Of a DNA stretch of 64,000 bases, positions 12,473 to 22,738 are shown in pieces. Made by a program: the position numbers and the translations under genes. The notes below the pieces were generated by a model. The model saw only the letters and a program-made list of their open reading frames with translations, had not been told where the DNA came from and ran no database searches. The DNA is taken from contig NC_064435.1 in the NCBI RefSeq assembly GCF_023343835.1, positions 86,398,788 to 86,462,787 on the forward strand. The letters are read 5' to 3'. The number at the start of each line of letters is the position of its first letter. The first letter of the stretch is position 1. The DNA comes from Lagopus muta (taxonomy: Eukaryota; Chordata; Aves; Galliformes; Phasianidae).

Positions 12473-15400
12473 AGCGACTAGTAATGCAGGTTTTATCTTC
12501 TCCCTGCCATTCATTATTTTTTATAAAGCTCTATCATGTCTTCTTTTATTCATGCCATCCATAAACAGGTTTAATTTTTTCAGTTTCACCACATAGAAAA
12601 TTCTCAGCCTCTAATAATTTCTCTCTCAGATAGTTTCAGTTTGCTGTATCTGTTTTGAAGTCCAGTTCCCAGAACTGAACAAAGTACTCAAGATAACTTG
12701 AAGCAGTTGTCTGAACTGTGGGAATTACAACATTTCCAGTCTGATCTTTCTTTACATTTTGCTCACTTTCTAAACACTGCTTCCATTGAGCTTTCCACAG
12801 TAGCACCAGGATTTTCCGAGCAGTTGCACTCAATTCAGATCCCAGTAGGTTGTGAGAATATTCCATCCAGATTTTAAGTTTTCCTAGCATGAATCTCTGT
12901 TGTGTTTATTGATCTCCTTAGGATAAGTCTCTAATTGCTATCTCTGAGGCTCTTTTACAGCAAGCAAAAACAAATAACGGTGTGCGTTCTGTACGCTGTC
13001 ACATCCTTTTACCCCTTTCCAGATCAGTGAGATTTTTAACATTGCTAACTCACATGTTTCCTAGAGATGCCAGGCTGTCACAAGGAGGCCTGTGTGTGCA
13101 TACCCTTGGGATATATCTGTGCTGTCCCCCACAGCGAGTGCAAACACTGCCAAGCATGTCTGTAACTTACAGCACTGCATTTCGACTCATCTATTGCCTC
13201 TCTCTCAGCAGGTGACTTGGCTGCCTTGTTTACAGTAGCTGGGGTCTCTCAGCATGGCAATACACAGTGAAGGGCAGACATGAGCCCAGTCACGTTGAAA
13301 GTCAACCAGATAGTAGCAATATTTGCTTTCCAGCAGTTTTGAATGCTCAGCAGTACCTTCTCTCCCACCACAAGTTGACTTTATAAACATCTGATAATTA
13401 TTGTGTTAAGGAATCAGCTGAAAGTCTGAACACATTTACACATACTGTTTCCTCAAGGCAGAGTTTCCTCAATACAATCAAAAACTGTACAGTAGCTCCA
13501 TGAAAGGGAAATTTTTCCTTAACAAGCTGAAGCCCAGGGGCTCATCTCCTATCTTAGCACACTCATATTTTATTACTTCCTTCAGTTATCATCCCAACTC
13601 ATTTTCCAGGTACAAAAGTCCCTAGTTTCCAAAAGGACAGCTAGCCCCTAGACACAGGATACAGGATTTACACTGCCTCCTGACAGAAATACTATTGCAA
13701 TTATTACATTGATTAAAATGTATGTTATACACATCTAAAAGGCTGCAGTTAAACTAGGCCTCACTCTGCTAGCCACTACACAAAGGCGTAACAAATTTCA
13801 GGCCCTCAGGAAAAACACTTAATTCTAATGTAAACACCTTGGGGCAGAAATTATCTTCATTTTTGTTCTGTGGGAATGCAGTGCCTGGCTCTGGTGGACC
13901 CTCTAGGCTGCACCACAATGCTAATATTAATACTGGTAATGATAATATTAGTATCAAATGCTGTTATTCCAATTTTATCACATCTTACCTCTCCCCTTCT
14001 ATTTATTTATTTGTTCGGTTTTGAGTGTCCTAAGTATATATTTCATTTTGACTGAAGAATCCTTTCTTTAATGGTCTAGAAGTGTGCTAAGGATACTCCG
14101 CTCTGCTTACAGGGAACAAACAGTGCCATGGAATAAGTGTTTGGTGGGACGAGTGGCGTTCTGAGTAAGGACAAGTGGCAAGAGAGAAGGGACACCATCA
14201 AAAACTGTTCTTCTGCTCCATGTGAATGTTGATACTTGTTCAGTGCTCCATGATGAACTCCCTCGGTACACTGTGTTACTGGAAAAAATCCTCCTCACTG
14301 AGAAAAAGGCGCATGTCACTGCTGACTCAGAAGCTGGCAATGGTCATATCAGCACGCTCTTTAATTTTTTCAAATGTCCTTTTTTTTTTCTTCTTTTTTT
14401 TTTCCTCACCCTCTCCCAAGGAAGTGCACATTCCCTAACTAGTTTTGCTAGAAGGCATTCCAGTTGTTGATTTGAAAGTATCGTTCTTAACCCACACTGG
14501 GAGAAATGGGGACAAAACGACACAACAGAAGCAGGATAGCTTAGTGTTAACGTGTTACAAAATATGATGCTGATTACTCTGTGGGAATCTAATAGTGATT
14601 AATTACTGAAATGCAAGAATTTACTATTTTTTATGCTTCATTACCCCCACAATGTCTATAGAAACACCATTAATCAGTTTCAATATCAAACTGGACTATT
14701 TGCAGTTAGTGTCCTACTTTTAAATGTATTTGAACAGTTAGGTTTTAAATGACATTAAGCCAAGTAAAACTAGGTATATTTCAAGTAGAGTTTTAAAAAA
14801 ACAAAACAACAAAACAAGAACTAGAATGGCAAACTGGCAAAGGATCTGTCCTCAAGATACAGATTATATCCATCTATAAAAACATCTGATCTCTTTCAGC
14901 AAAATATCATCATGACCTTGATAAGAAAAGTAATCTATATCTGCACAATACTAAGACACAGCTGATTGTGCCTGTCTGCAAATCTTTTAAATATCACCTA
15001 GCTGTCTCAATTGCACCTTCTGGAAATATTATTATTTACTTTCAGCCTAGAGTAGGAAATACATTTAGAAGTGTGCACGTAAAGTTGCATCAATGATTAA
15101 AAGCCCCAAAAACATGCAAAATAATAACAGTACTCGAGTGCTTTATTTCAGTGAGACTAGAGATCAAATAAGTCTATCGATAATTTTTCAAGGCTTACAC
15201 CTGGGAGAAAGTGCTATGAAAATCTTTTGTAAGAAAAATGAGGCGTCCTACGAATGACACTGCTTCCTGCTGTTGAAACAGTGCTCATTTCCTGCAGCAA
15301 CATTAGTGTCTCTAAACACTTCTCAAAACACGTTAACTAACATGCTTACTTTTCCGAAAGGTTTTAGAACTCCATTTGCTTTCCAGCTTCCAGGCTTTTT

Positions 15401-16584
15401 GAAGAACAAAATTAAATAACAACACTGTTCCTCCATGTGATTGAAAAGATGAAAATATGATTTTATATGTAGGAAATAGGAGAAGAATGTCTCTGCTGCT
15501 ACAGAAGCTGGCACATGGCAGATCATTCACTTCTCTAATACTACCCCTTCCACCTCAGAACAAGTGAATTTGCTAAGGTAAAATATTCCATTTAACTGTG
15601 CTAGGCTCTGGCTGGATGCACACTTTTTTTAACTCTACAATTACTATTTAGCATGCAAATAAGACAGATAAATATGCGGCGGCCCGTCTTTCATATCCAA
15701 CCTTCCATCTCCCTCCCTTGTGCCATCATTGTGTTTGGCTGTGATAGGATCTGCCAGCAGTTCTGCTGTGAGCTGCACTGCTTTGTGATGAGTTCCTGGG
15801 GGGCAGCCTTTCTTGTCTTTGGCAAACTCTTCCTAAAGAGTATTTTCTGCAGAGTGCCAGCAGCTCTTGGCACAGATTCATCAGCTCACAGTGACTTGCA
15901 GTGCTGATACTTAATAGTCATCCCCTGTAGCTTAGCAGAAGCAGGAGCTGAGATGGATAACGCAGCATCTAAGCTGCATCTTGCTTGTTGGGTTTCTTCT
16001 GTTTGGCAAACTCTAAAGACCAATTTTATATAAACCAGGGAAAAGAAGATACTTGTCTCGCACTTTGAGTGGTGTTGCATCTACTATTATTGAGGGAATA
16101 AGAATGTTTAAGGGAGTTTCAACAAACTGATACCACTGAGCCCTTAGTGGATGAAGAAGGAAAGAAGACTGGAAGGGGAACTGACTCAGCTTTTGCCTGC
16201 CATGCAAAGCAGGAAAAAGGACGAGCAGGTGAGTGTCTGTGACATACAGTTGGCCGTTGCTGTGGGAAAGCATGCCATCCTCAGGGTAACTCAAGGGAAA
16301 CTCTGATACTCAAAGCGTCATGGCCTGATGGCACTTCCCATCCACTTGGCTGTGGGAGAAACGTAAGATCTCTGCCAGAAGGGCAGCCACAGATTCTGCC
16401 AAGCTTGTCTTTTCCAAGCACTGATGGCCAGGTAGGTGAACATTATCCACTTTAACCTGCTTCACTGTTGCCCTCTCCCTCCATTCTTGCATCCATCATC
16501 ACCCTTTTTACCACCTGCATATCCCTTCCTGCCAGCTGCCTGCACAGCACTCAGAATAACAGACTCTGTTCTTCCTTTGTTGCT

Positions 16585-16845
16585 GAACAGGGGGAAATGG
16601 TTTCAAACCAAAAGAGGGGAGATATGGACCTGATATAAGGAAAAAGTTTTTGCAGTAAAGGTGGTGAGGTACTGGAATAGGTTGCCCAGAGATGCGATGG
16701 ATGCTCAGTCCCCAGAGACATTCAAGGTCAGGCTGGAGCAGGCTCTGAGCAACCTGATCTAGCTGTAGGCGTCCCTGTTCATCGTGGAGGAGTTGAACTA
16801 GACGGCCTTTAAATGTCCCTTCCAACTTAAACGGTTTTATGACTC
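16585..16845 (+). mobile_element. CR1 LINE 3' fragment abutting the CpG island
   Basis: This is CR1 3' sequence in the + orientation. It includes 'gggggaaatggtttcaaacc' near 16590, 'ggtggtgaggtactggaata' near 16661, 'caggctggagcaggctctg' near 16730, and 'cccttccaactta' near 16818. It ends in a degenerate tail (TTTTATGACTC) around 16842. Its 3' end lies less than 100 bp from the start of the GC-rich island, so this old insertion forms the upstream edge of the putative promoter. Short open frames on either strand here are pieces of the CR1 reading frame. Confidence 0.9.
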
Positions 16846-17312
16846 CTTGCCCCTCAGGCCCCGCTGCCATCAGATGAAACGAGTGAACAAAACCCTCTCT
16901 GCACATCAGAGAGCTCATTTTAAGGGTCCCAGCAGCAAGCTCCAGCCCGAGAGCAGCTCCTCACCGACGGCCTCGAAGCTAATTCACATTTACAAGATGA
17001 AACGTAAAGAAGTTCGAGAGGCTCCAGACCGAACGGGGCAGGAGCCCAGGTTAACCGCCGCCATTTCGCGGAGCGGGCACCCGCCACCCGGTGTCCTCGC
17101 CGCCCTGGGGCGGCCGAAAGGCTGTGGAAAGCATCCAGCTTTCGGGCGGCAGGGGAGCGGATCACGCTGAGGTGAGGGCGGCGCCGGGGGCCGGCTGCAG
17201 CGCGGCGGGGGAGGCCGGGATCCTCCTGAATGAACGGCTCCTTCCCCGCCTCGCCTCGCCTCGCCCCGCACCCCCGCCCGCCACTCGCCGCCGCCGCTCC
17301 GAGGCGCAGCCA

Positions 17313-17327
17313 GTTTCTATAGCGACG
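17313..17327 (+). promoter_or_regulatory. RFX X-box-like motif
   Basis: GTTTCTATAGCGACG matches the palindromic X-box pattern GTTGCCATAGCAACG at 12 of 15 positions and stands out as an AT-containing patch inside the CpG island. RFX factors bind such sites in promoters of ciliary and neuronal genes. Binding here is inferred only from resemblance. Confidence 0.35.
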
Positions 17328-17399
17328 GCACCGATCCTCAGAGTAGTAACAAAGCCGGCTGCCCGCGGCCGCGCCGGGCCGGCGGGAGAAGCTGCTCCC

Positions 17400-17440
17400 T
17401 CTCCCCAGGGCACCGGCCGGTTGCGCCCTGTCAGGTACGG
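17400..17440 (+). other. RNF182: Candidate splice donor of RNF182 exon 1
   Basis: The sequence CTGTCAG|GTACGG places a near-consensus donor at 17434/17435. It is in the 3' half of the CpG island, where the end of a non-coding first exon would be expected. If it pairs with the acceptor at 40951 the intron is 17435-40951 (23.5 kb). Other GT sites in the island are possible. Confidence 0.4.
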
Positions 17441-17464
17441 GGCGGCCGGGAGCCGCCGCGCGGC

Positions 17465-17491
17465 GGGGCTGGGCTGGGCTGGGCGGCGGGG
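17465..17491 (+). promoter_or_regulatory. G-quadruplex-forming motif
   Basis: Five or more G runs of at least three (G4, G3, G3, G3, then G3 or more after a CGGC spacer) are separated by CT or short loops. This satisfies the usual G3+N1-7 quadruplex pattern. It begins 30 bp after the proposed exon-1 donor, so it would lie on the non-template strand at the start of intron 1, where such motifs can affect transcription. Structure formation is inferred from the pattern only. Confidence 0.7.
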
Positions 17492-20400
17492 AGAAGGGAT
17501 CCGGGGAGCGCGAGGCTGGCAGAGCCGAGCGAGGTGCCGCTCCTGCTTGCCGGTTCGCTGTGCGGGCTCGCAGGGAAGCGGTATGGCGGACCGGGCTCTG
17601 CAACCGGTGGGCTACCGCTACCCGCCCGCCTGCCGGGGCCGCCCGGCGCTGCTGTACGCTCCTATTGAAATACGCCGTGCCCCGTCTGGGAGTCGTGGGG
17701 TTACAAAGTTTAATTCGCTCAGCTCGGTAAAGTAACGCTGAGCGGGGTGATAGTTTTTAAATGCGTTGTTGTTTGAAGGGGAGTCGATACTAGAGCATTG
17801 GTACTGAGGAATAATCGGGAAATTGCTGCTTGTTTTTAGGAGTAAGTGTGCCGAAGGGCTGTAGGTGAGATGGGTTCGTCGCTTTCAGATCCGGATCCAG
17901 ACTGAGGCGAGATGCTAGGGCTGATAAAACGCCTTCCCTTGGGAAAGCAGGGGTAGCAGAGAGTTCCTCGCCTCAACGCGAGGCCCTCCGCCACCAGGCA
18001 GGCGGCGAGCAGTGCTGGCGGTGCCCAGACGGGTGCCGTGGCCACGGACACCTCAGCAAAGTTGCAAGTCCAGAGCAACTTCCAGTGATACCAGCATGGC
18101 TGACCTTGTGTGGGAAGGTCCTGAGGAGCAGCCCTTGGTCGTGGCGGAGTGAGCGAGGAGATGAGGTTCTGGGTGTGCCAAGGGAATAGCCTGCAGAGCC
18201 CGCAGCGGGGATCCTGTGAGGTGTGAACGAGCGAAGATGAGGAGCGGTGTGTGAGCGTGGCTGTTGGGTTACTGGCGGGTGGACAGGAGCGGAGATGATT
18301 AGTAGCATGTAACTTAAATGGCAGAGACGCTGGGATTTAAAACGCGGTACATAGAGTGATACTGGGCTATTGGAGCCCCAGAGCTAAGTATTGACCTGAG
18401 GAGGTTGGAGAGAAGCCTGAAGAAAGCGGGTGTTCCATGAAAGGTGGAGTTACCCATAGCGTTTCAGTGAACGAGGTGCAAATATGTCACTGGGTGGAAA
18501 GGGGAGACGTGCAGCTCTTAAGCAATTGTGTGCGCAGGTAGCGTGTAAAATTGAGGTGTTTTCTTCTTGCAAGAAATGTGTCACCGAATTTAAGTTTTAA
18601 ATGAGGGTTAATCAAGGTTAGATGTTTCAACTCCATCTGTTTGCTGTGGGATCTCCTGATTACATTTCATATTGAGAATTCAGATCTCTTTGGAAAAGGA
18701 AAATTACTTATTTAGAATTTCTTATTTACATGGGTTGCAATGATTTGCCTCGTGTTTATTGGTTTTTGTCCTTTGTTCCTTGCAGAGAAGTGTCACAACA
18801 GTTATTTTGTTCCAAAAAAGTTATAACCTTCTGAACGACCTCCGTTTTTCATGCAACACTGAAAAGCTAGCACTCAAGCTTATTAAATGTGTAAAAATGG
18901 AGACCTCCTATTAGTTTAGCATGATGGAAAACAACATCTCAAGACCTTACCTATGGCCATCTGAAATTGAATGCACATAGCAGAAAATAAAAGGTCAGCT
19001 GTGTGTGTGAACCTAGGGACCTATATTCCCTTAGCTGCATGGCAGAGAATGAGAGAAACACCGGAACTCAATACAATTCTGCCTTGAAAGCTAAAGGAAT
19101 AGGCAAAATGTTTATGGTTATGCAGCTGGTGATATTTCAGTCCTGAAATTGTTTCATGTAGAACAACTGCAAGCTGTACTTGATGAAGTTTATCAGTGGA
19201 AGGAAAAAAAATAGTTGGAGCTGAGGCAATGCCAGGCAGGTACAAGGCAGCTCGCTGTGGATAATATGTCTTGTAGCATAAACTGACATGTATAAGGGCT
19301 TCTAGTGGGCCGAGCAATTCAAGTACTTAGATCACTGTCTCTCACACTCTGTTATTTCACACCTTCCTGATGCCCCTACATCCAAAGCAGGCTTACATGA
19401 AGCCTATTATCAAACTGTCATGAAAACATCCTCTAAAGCTGTGTGCTCTCTGCAGTGATACAAGGCAACTGCAGGAGTCAGCACTCATGACTATTTCTCC
19501 TGCCTCCATCAGTCCCAGCTGAACGTGTCTTTGTCTATATGCTAGGTTTGATGTCTCTGTGCTGAATGATTTGCTGGAGATGTCTGTGTGCTTGCTGCAG
19601 CCAGCAGCTATTTCAGGTATACAGAGACACCACCTGCTACCTCGAGGCTGCAGTTTCAGTCCGTTAGCAAGGTTGCTAAGGAGTTCCAGACATCCTCAGA
19701 GAGCAAAGCTCAGGAAATTCTCCTGTGGCCTTTGCAAGCATCGTGTGCTGAAACGCTTATATCCAATATAAACTACTGTTCTGACAGTAATGTAATACAG
19801 GCAGGTGTGTACTTTAGGATAGTGTAACGTATGATAGTTGTGACTTTCCAGTAGAAAGAAAACACTTGCAAGTTTCATAGTGCTGTAGTAAGCTACAAAG
19901 AGATCAGGCCTCCTGGAAATGTACCCGAGGTTTCACATTCATTTGAAAGAAACAAAAAAGTACAAGATTTTTTTTCCTGGTCAAAGACGTGCAGCTTTTA
20001 ACCTACTACAACTCTGCAATTTTTTACACCCCAATTTTTTGTGGTTTCACTCAGCTTGGTTTTCTTGCAGATATGACACATCACAGCAGTCTCAGCACAA
20101 TAAATGCTGCAATTAAGCTTAACTTTCCTTTTTCTATTTGATCTTTTTTCACTACGGACAGATGAAGCCAATTTTTCAGGTTGGGTGGGGCTTAAAGCTG
20201 GATTAATTTGCTATGAATGAGTAGATTTTCATGTGAAGGTTTAACTTTGGTGAATTACCAGAGGGAAGTAAATCTTTATTAACTCCCTGGCCAAGACCCA
20301 CGTCAGTGCTCAGTGAAAGTTTCAATTGAACAGCAGCAATGTAAGTCTTGTCCAGGTAGCGTGAAACCTGTGATATTCCAACAACTGCAAAATGCTGAGC

Positions 20401-22702
20401 AGAGCATTATAGGTTTTTCTAATGTCTTTTGCAATTTCTGGGAAATTAAGCTGGAGTGTGGCAAAGTCATGGCTCTCTGAAAGTCTCAGGTTCATAACTG
20501 TACTGTAGGTATTTGTTGTTAAGATCACAGGGTCTATAAAGATTGCTGTCACCGGTTCTGCTATGTTCAGAAGCAGGAACTGGAAGGGGAAAGCTTGGAT
20601 CTCCCAGCTTCCTGCCTCTATTGGCAGCTCCTTGGGTTGTTAGTAGAAATGGCAGCCTGGTAGAAAGAAAGGGGTGAGGCAATCTGGGCTTAAGGACAGC
20701 TGTGGGGAGATGTGAAACAAAGGCTGTTGTGAGGAGCAAGGTGAGGTTTGATGTGCAGCTGGTGATGAAGGCGTAGCTGTGGACTCAAGGAATATGGTGG
20801 GAGAAAGGTCACTGGGACTGCTCTGAGTTGGGCTGAGATGGAACTGGATCTAGGACATGCTAGTGGAGCTCTGGCCAGGAAAATCCATGGGTATGAGGAT
20901 GTGTGCTCCATTTCCTCCCAGTACATGGCCAAATTAGCGGGTAAAGGCTTATGGTTTCTATCTGATTTGTTTATGTCACTATTTGTAAGGCTTCAAGAAA
21001 CATCTGTAGCAAAATGTTGGTCAGGAAACCCCAAACATTCTATGTTAGCACAAGGACAGTGATGCTCCAGGCAGAGGAACTCATCTTGGCAGGCAGTTCA
21101 CAGCAGAGACAAAAGTCCCATTGCAGATGATAAATGGATAGCCAATCTGTAAATCACAGCAGCAGATGTGCTACTGTGAACAGAAAGGAAACATTCCATC
21201 CTTGGTGACTCACAAGCAGTGACCTGATCAGAGTCTGCTTGAAAAAGCATCTGACCTTGGAGCTTCTGTTGTGTAGAACAGTTGCACATAGAAGTATGGA
21301 TAAATGCTGCAGCAACTACATTGCAGGTATTGATAAAGGAAAGGTTTACCAGGAACCTGCAGAAGCCATTTGGTTTCTGACACGTTATGGCAGATCTGGA
21401 ATATCTGCACAAGGTTGTTCTGTAGCAGAGATAAACCCACTCAAACCTAGAGCTGATTCTGGCCGTTCATTCTTACAGCAGTTTCTTTTTGTGCTGAAAA
21501 CAGCACGAAAAGGCTTGTCAGTGCTTCCACCAGTGGTGAAAATGCTTAGCTTGGTTAATTAGAAGTTTGTGAACAACTTAAGAAATTTTGGGTAATGTTT
21601 GAAACACCCTTTGTCCAGGTGAAATGTTGTGTAACACAAGTTATGAGGGCTTTTATCTTCCTGTATCTCTTTCAGTTCATTGAATTGCATTCATACGCTG
21701 TTAAAGTGACAGCCAAATGAAAGTCAGTGCTGAAAGAAGCAAAGCTGTGTTTGGTGCTACGTCTAAATGGCGTACAATGAGTCATGGGGCCATGGATTAA
21801 GCTAGGAATAAAAACATTCGCCAAATAACCACCAGGTATCCTGCACACTCAGTGAGGCTTCTTGTAGAAGAAAGTACTTCGTGATTGTATGACTGTAATG
21901 TACTGCGTGTACTCAATAGAAAGCTGATGTTTTGTAACTCACTAGGACTTGCTTTCAGTACATTACAGCTATTTTACTGTGTCCTCTAAATCAAAGAATG
22001 CTTTTGTACCTGATGCTGTATTCCTTTAATCAAGTTTCTCTTATTGGCTCATAAGCTAAACAGATTGAGCTCTTTAACACCTCCACGGGAAGGAATTCTT
22101 TTCATCTCCTGAATAATTTTGAGCAATCTCACTGTTTCTGTCCAAATCATTCTGCGTCCTTTTAAGTGTGTGAACATCAGAACTGCACAAAATACCCTAG
22201 GGTGACCCTCACAGAAGTACGAATGGTACTGTATCTAGGGGAAAATAGCAATTTTTTCCCTCCTCGCTCATCCCATGTTGCTAAGTCCATGCTGCTAAGC
22301 TCTCATATCCAGTCGTTTGTCCTCTGTGATTTCTGTATACTTGCGGATTATTTGATAATTCCAGACTTTGTATCTGGTTGTACTCGGGTGCAGCAGTGAG
22401 CAAAGTTATTATAAAGTTAGATGGAAACTCTCTGTGTTGCTCAGTATTCCGATGTAACACTCCTTCCAGTTCCTTTCATGGCAGACACGAAGTTGTCCCA
22501 TCCTTCCTGTGGGTGTCTAAGTCCTTGACATTTGTGCTGTTAACGGTGATGCCTTGAACCATATTTTTAAGTAAATGGAAAGGAAATAGGTCTGACTAGT
22601 AAGAACGTATCTAAAAAGACATAAAGAGAAAGCATCTTCCAGCTGCACAGTTTATGTTCTTCATTGGCCATCAGACACTATTTCACACTTGAGAAGATAA
22701 GC

Positions 22703-22738
22703 AAAGGTGCCTGCTCACTTAAAGGTGCCTGCTCACTT
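22703..22738. repeat. 18-bp tandem duplication
   Basis: The 18-mer AAAGGTGCCTGCTCACTT occurs twice, head to tail and identical, at 22703-22720 and 22721-22738, and is followed by AAAG. It is a simple recent tandem duplication in presumed intron. Confidence 0.97.

Larger units (their letters stand above)
1..16584. other. Intergenic region upstream of the CpG island
   Basis: I find no convincing gene in this interval. Open stretches are short (at most about 135 codons), use mixed start codons, and lack domains I recognise. It holds three CR1 pieces (near 2.0, 5.4-5.7 and 7.7 kb), an (ATTTT)n tract at 7.8 kb, an AT dinucleotide run at 12.4 kb and several A or T runs. In mammals the upstream neighbour of RNF182 is MCUR1, but I could not identify MCUR1 exons here. 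Conserved non-coding elements cannot be excluded from a single sequence. Confidence 0.6.
16905..17720 (+). promoter_or_regulatory. RNF182: CpG island, putative RNF182 promoter and first exon
   Basis: This is the only stretch in the window that is both very GC-rich and dense in CpG, with the densest part at about 17040-17660. It contains CGCCT repeats (about 17246-17265), GC boxes, and an RFX-like site. A good splice donor, CTGTCAG|GTACGG, lies at 17434/17435. The RNF182 coding exon lies 24 kb downstream on the + strand and has no promoter-like sequence nearer, so I infer that this island drives RNF182 and supplies a non-coding exon 1. A divergent minus-strand transcript is possible. The TSS cannot be fixed from sequence alone. 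Long open frames through the island are a by-product of its high GC content, which depletes stop codons. Confidence 0.7.

Noticed and set aside
16920..17735. Long open frames of 227 and 214 codons on opposite strands through the CpG island
   Set aside because: Stop codons are rare by chance in such GC-rich sequence, both strands are open at once, and the products are low-complexity Ala/Arg/Pro/Gly without a domain.
17583..17735. 50-codon frame starting at an ATG in a good context inside the CpG island
   Set aside because: No family recognised. It lies after the proposed donor, and at most it could be an upstream ORF of an alternative transcript.
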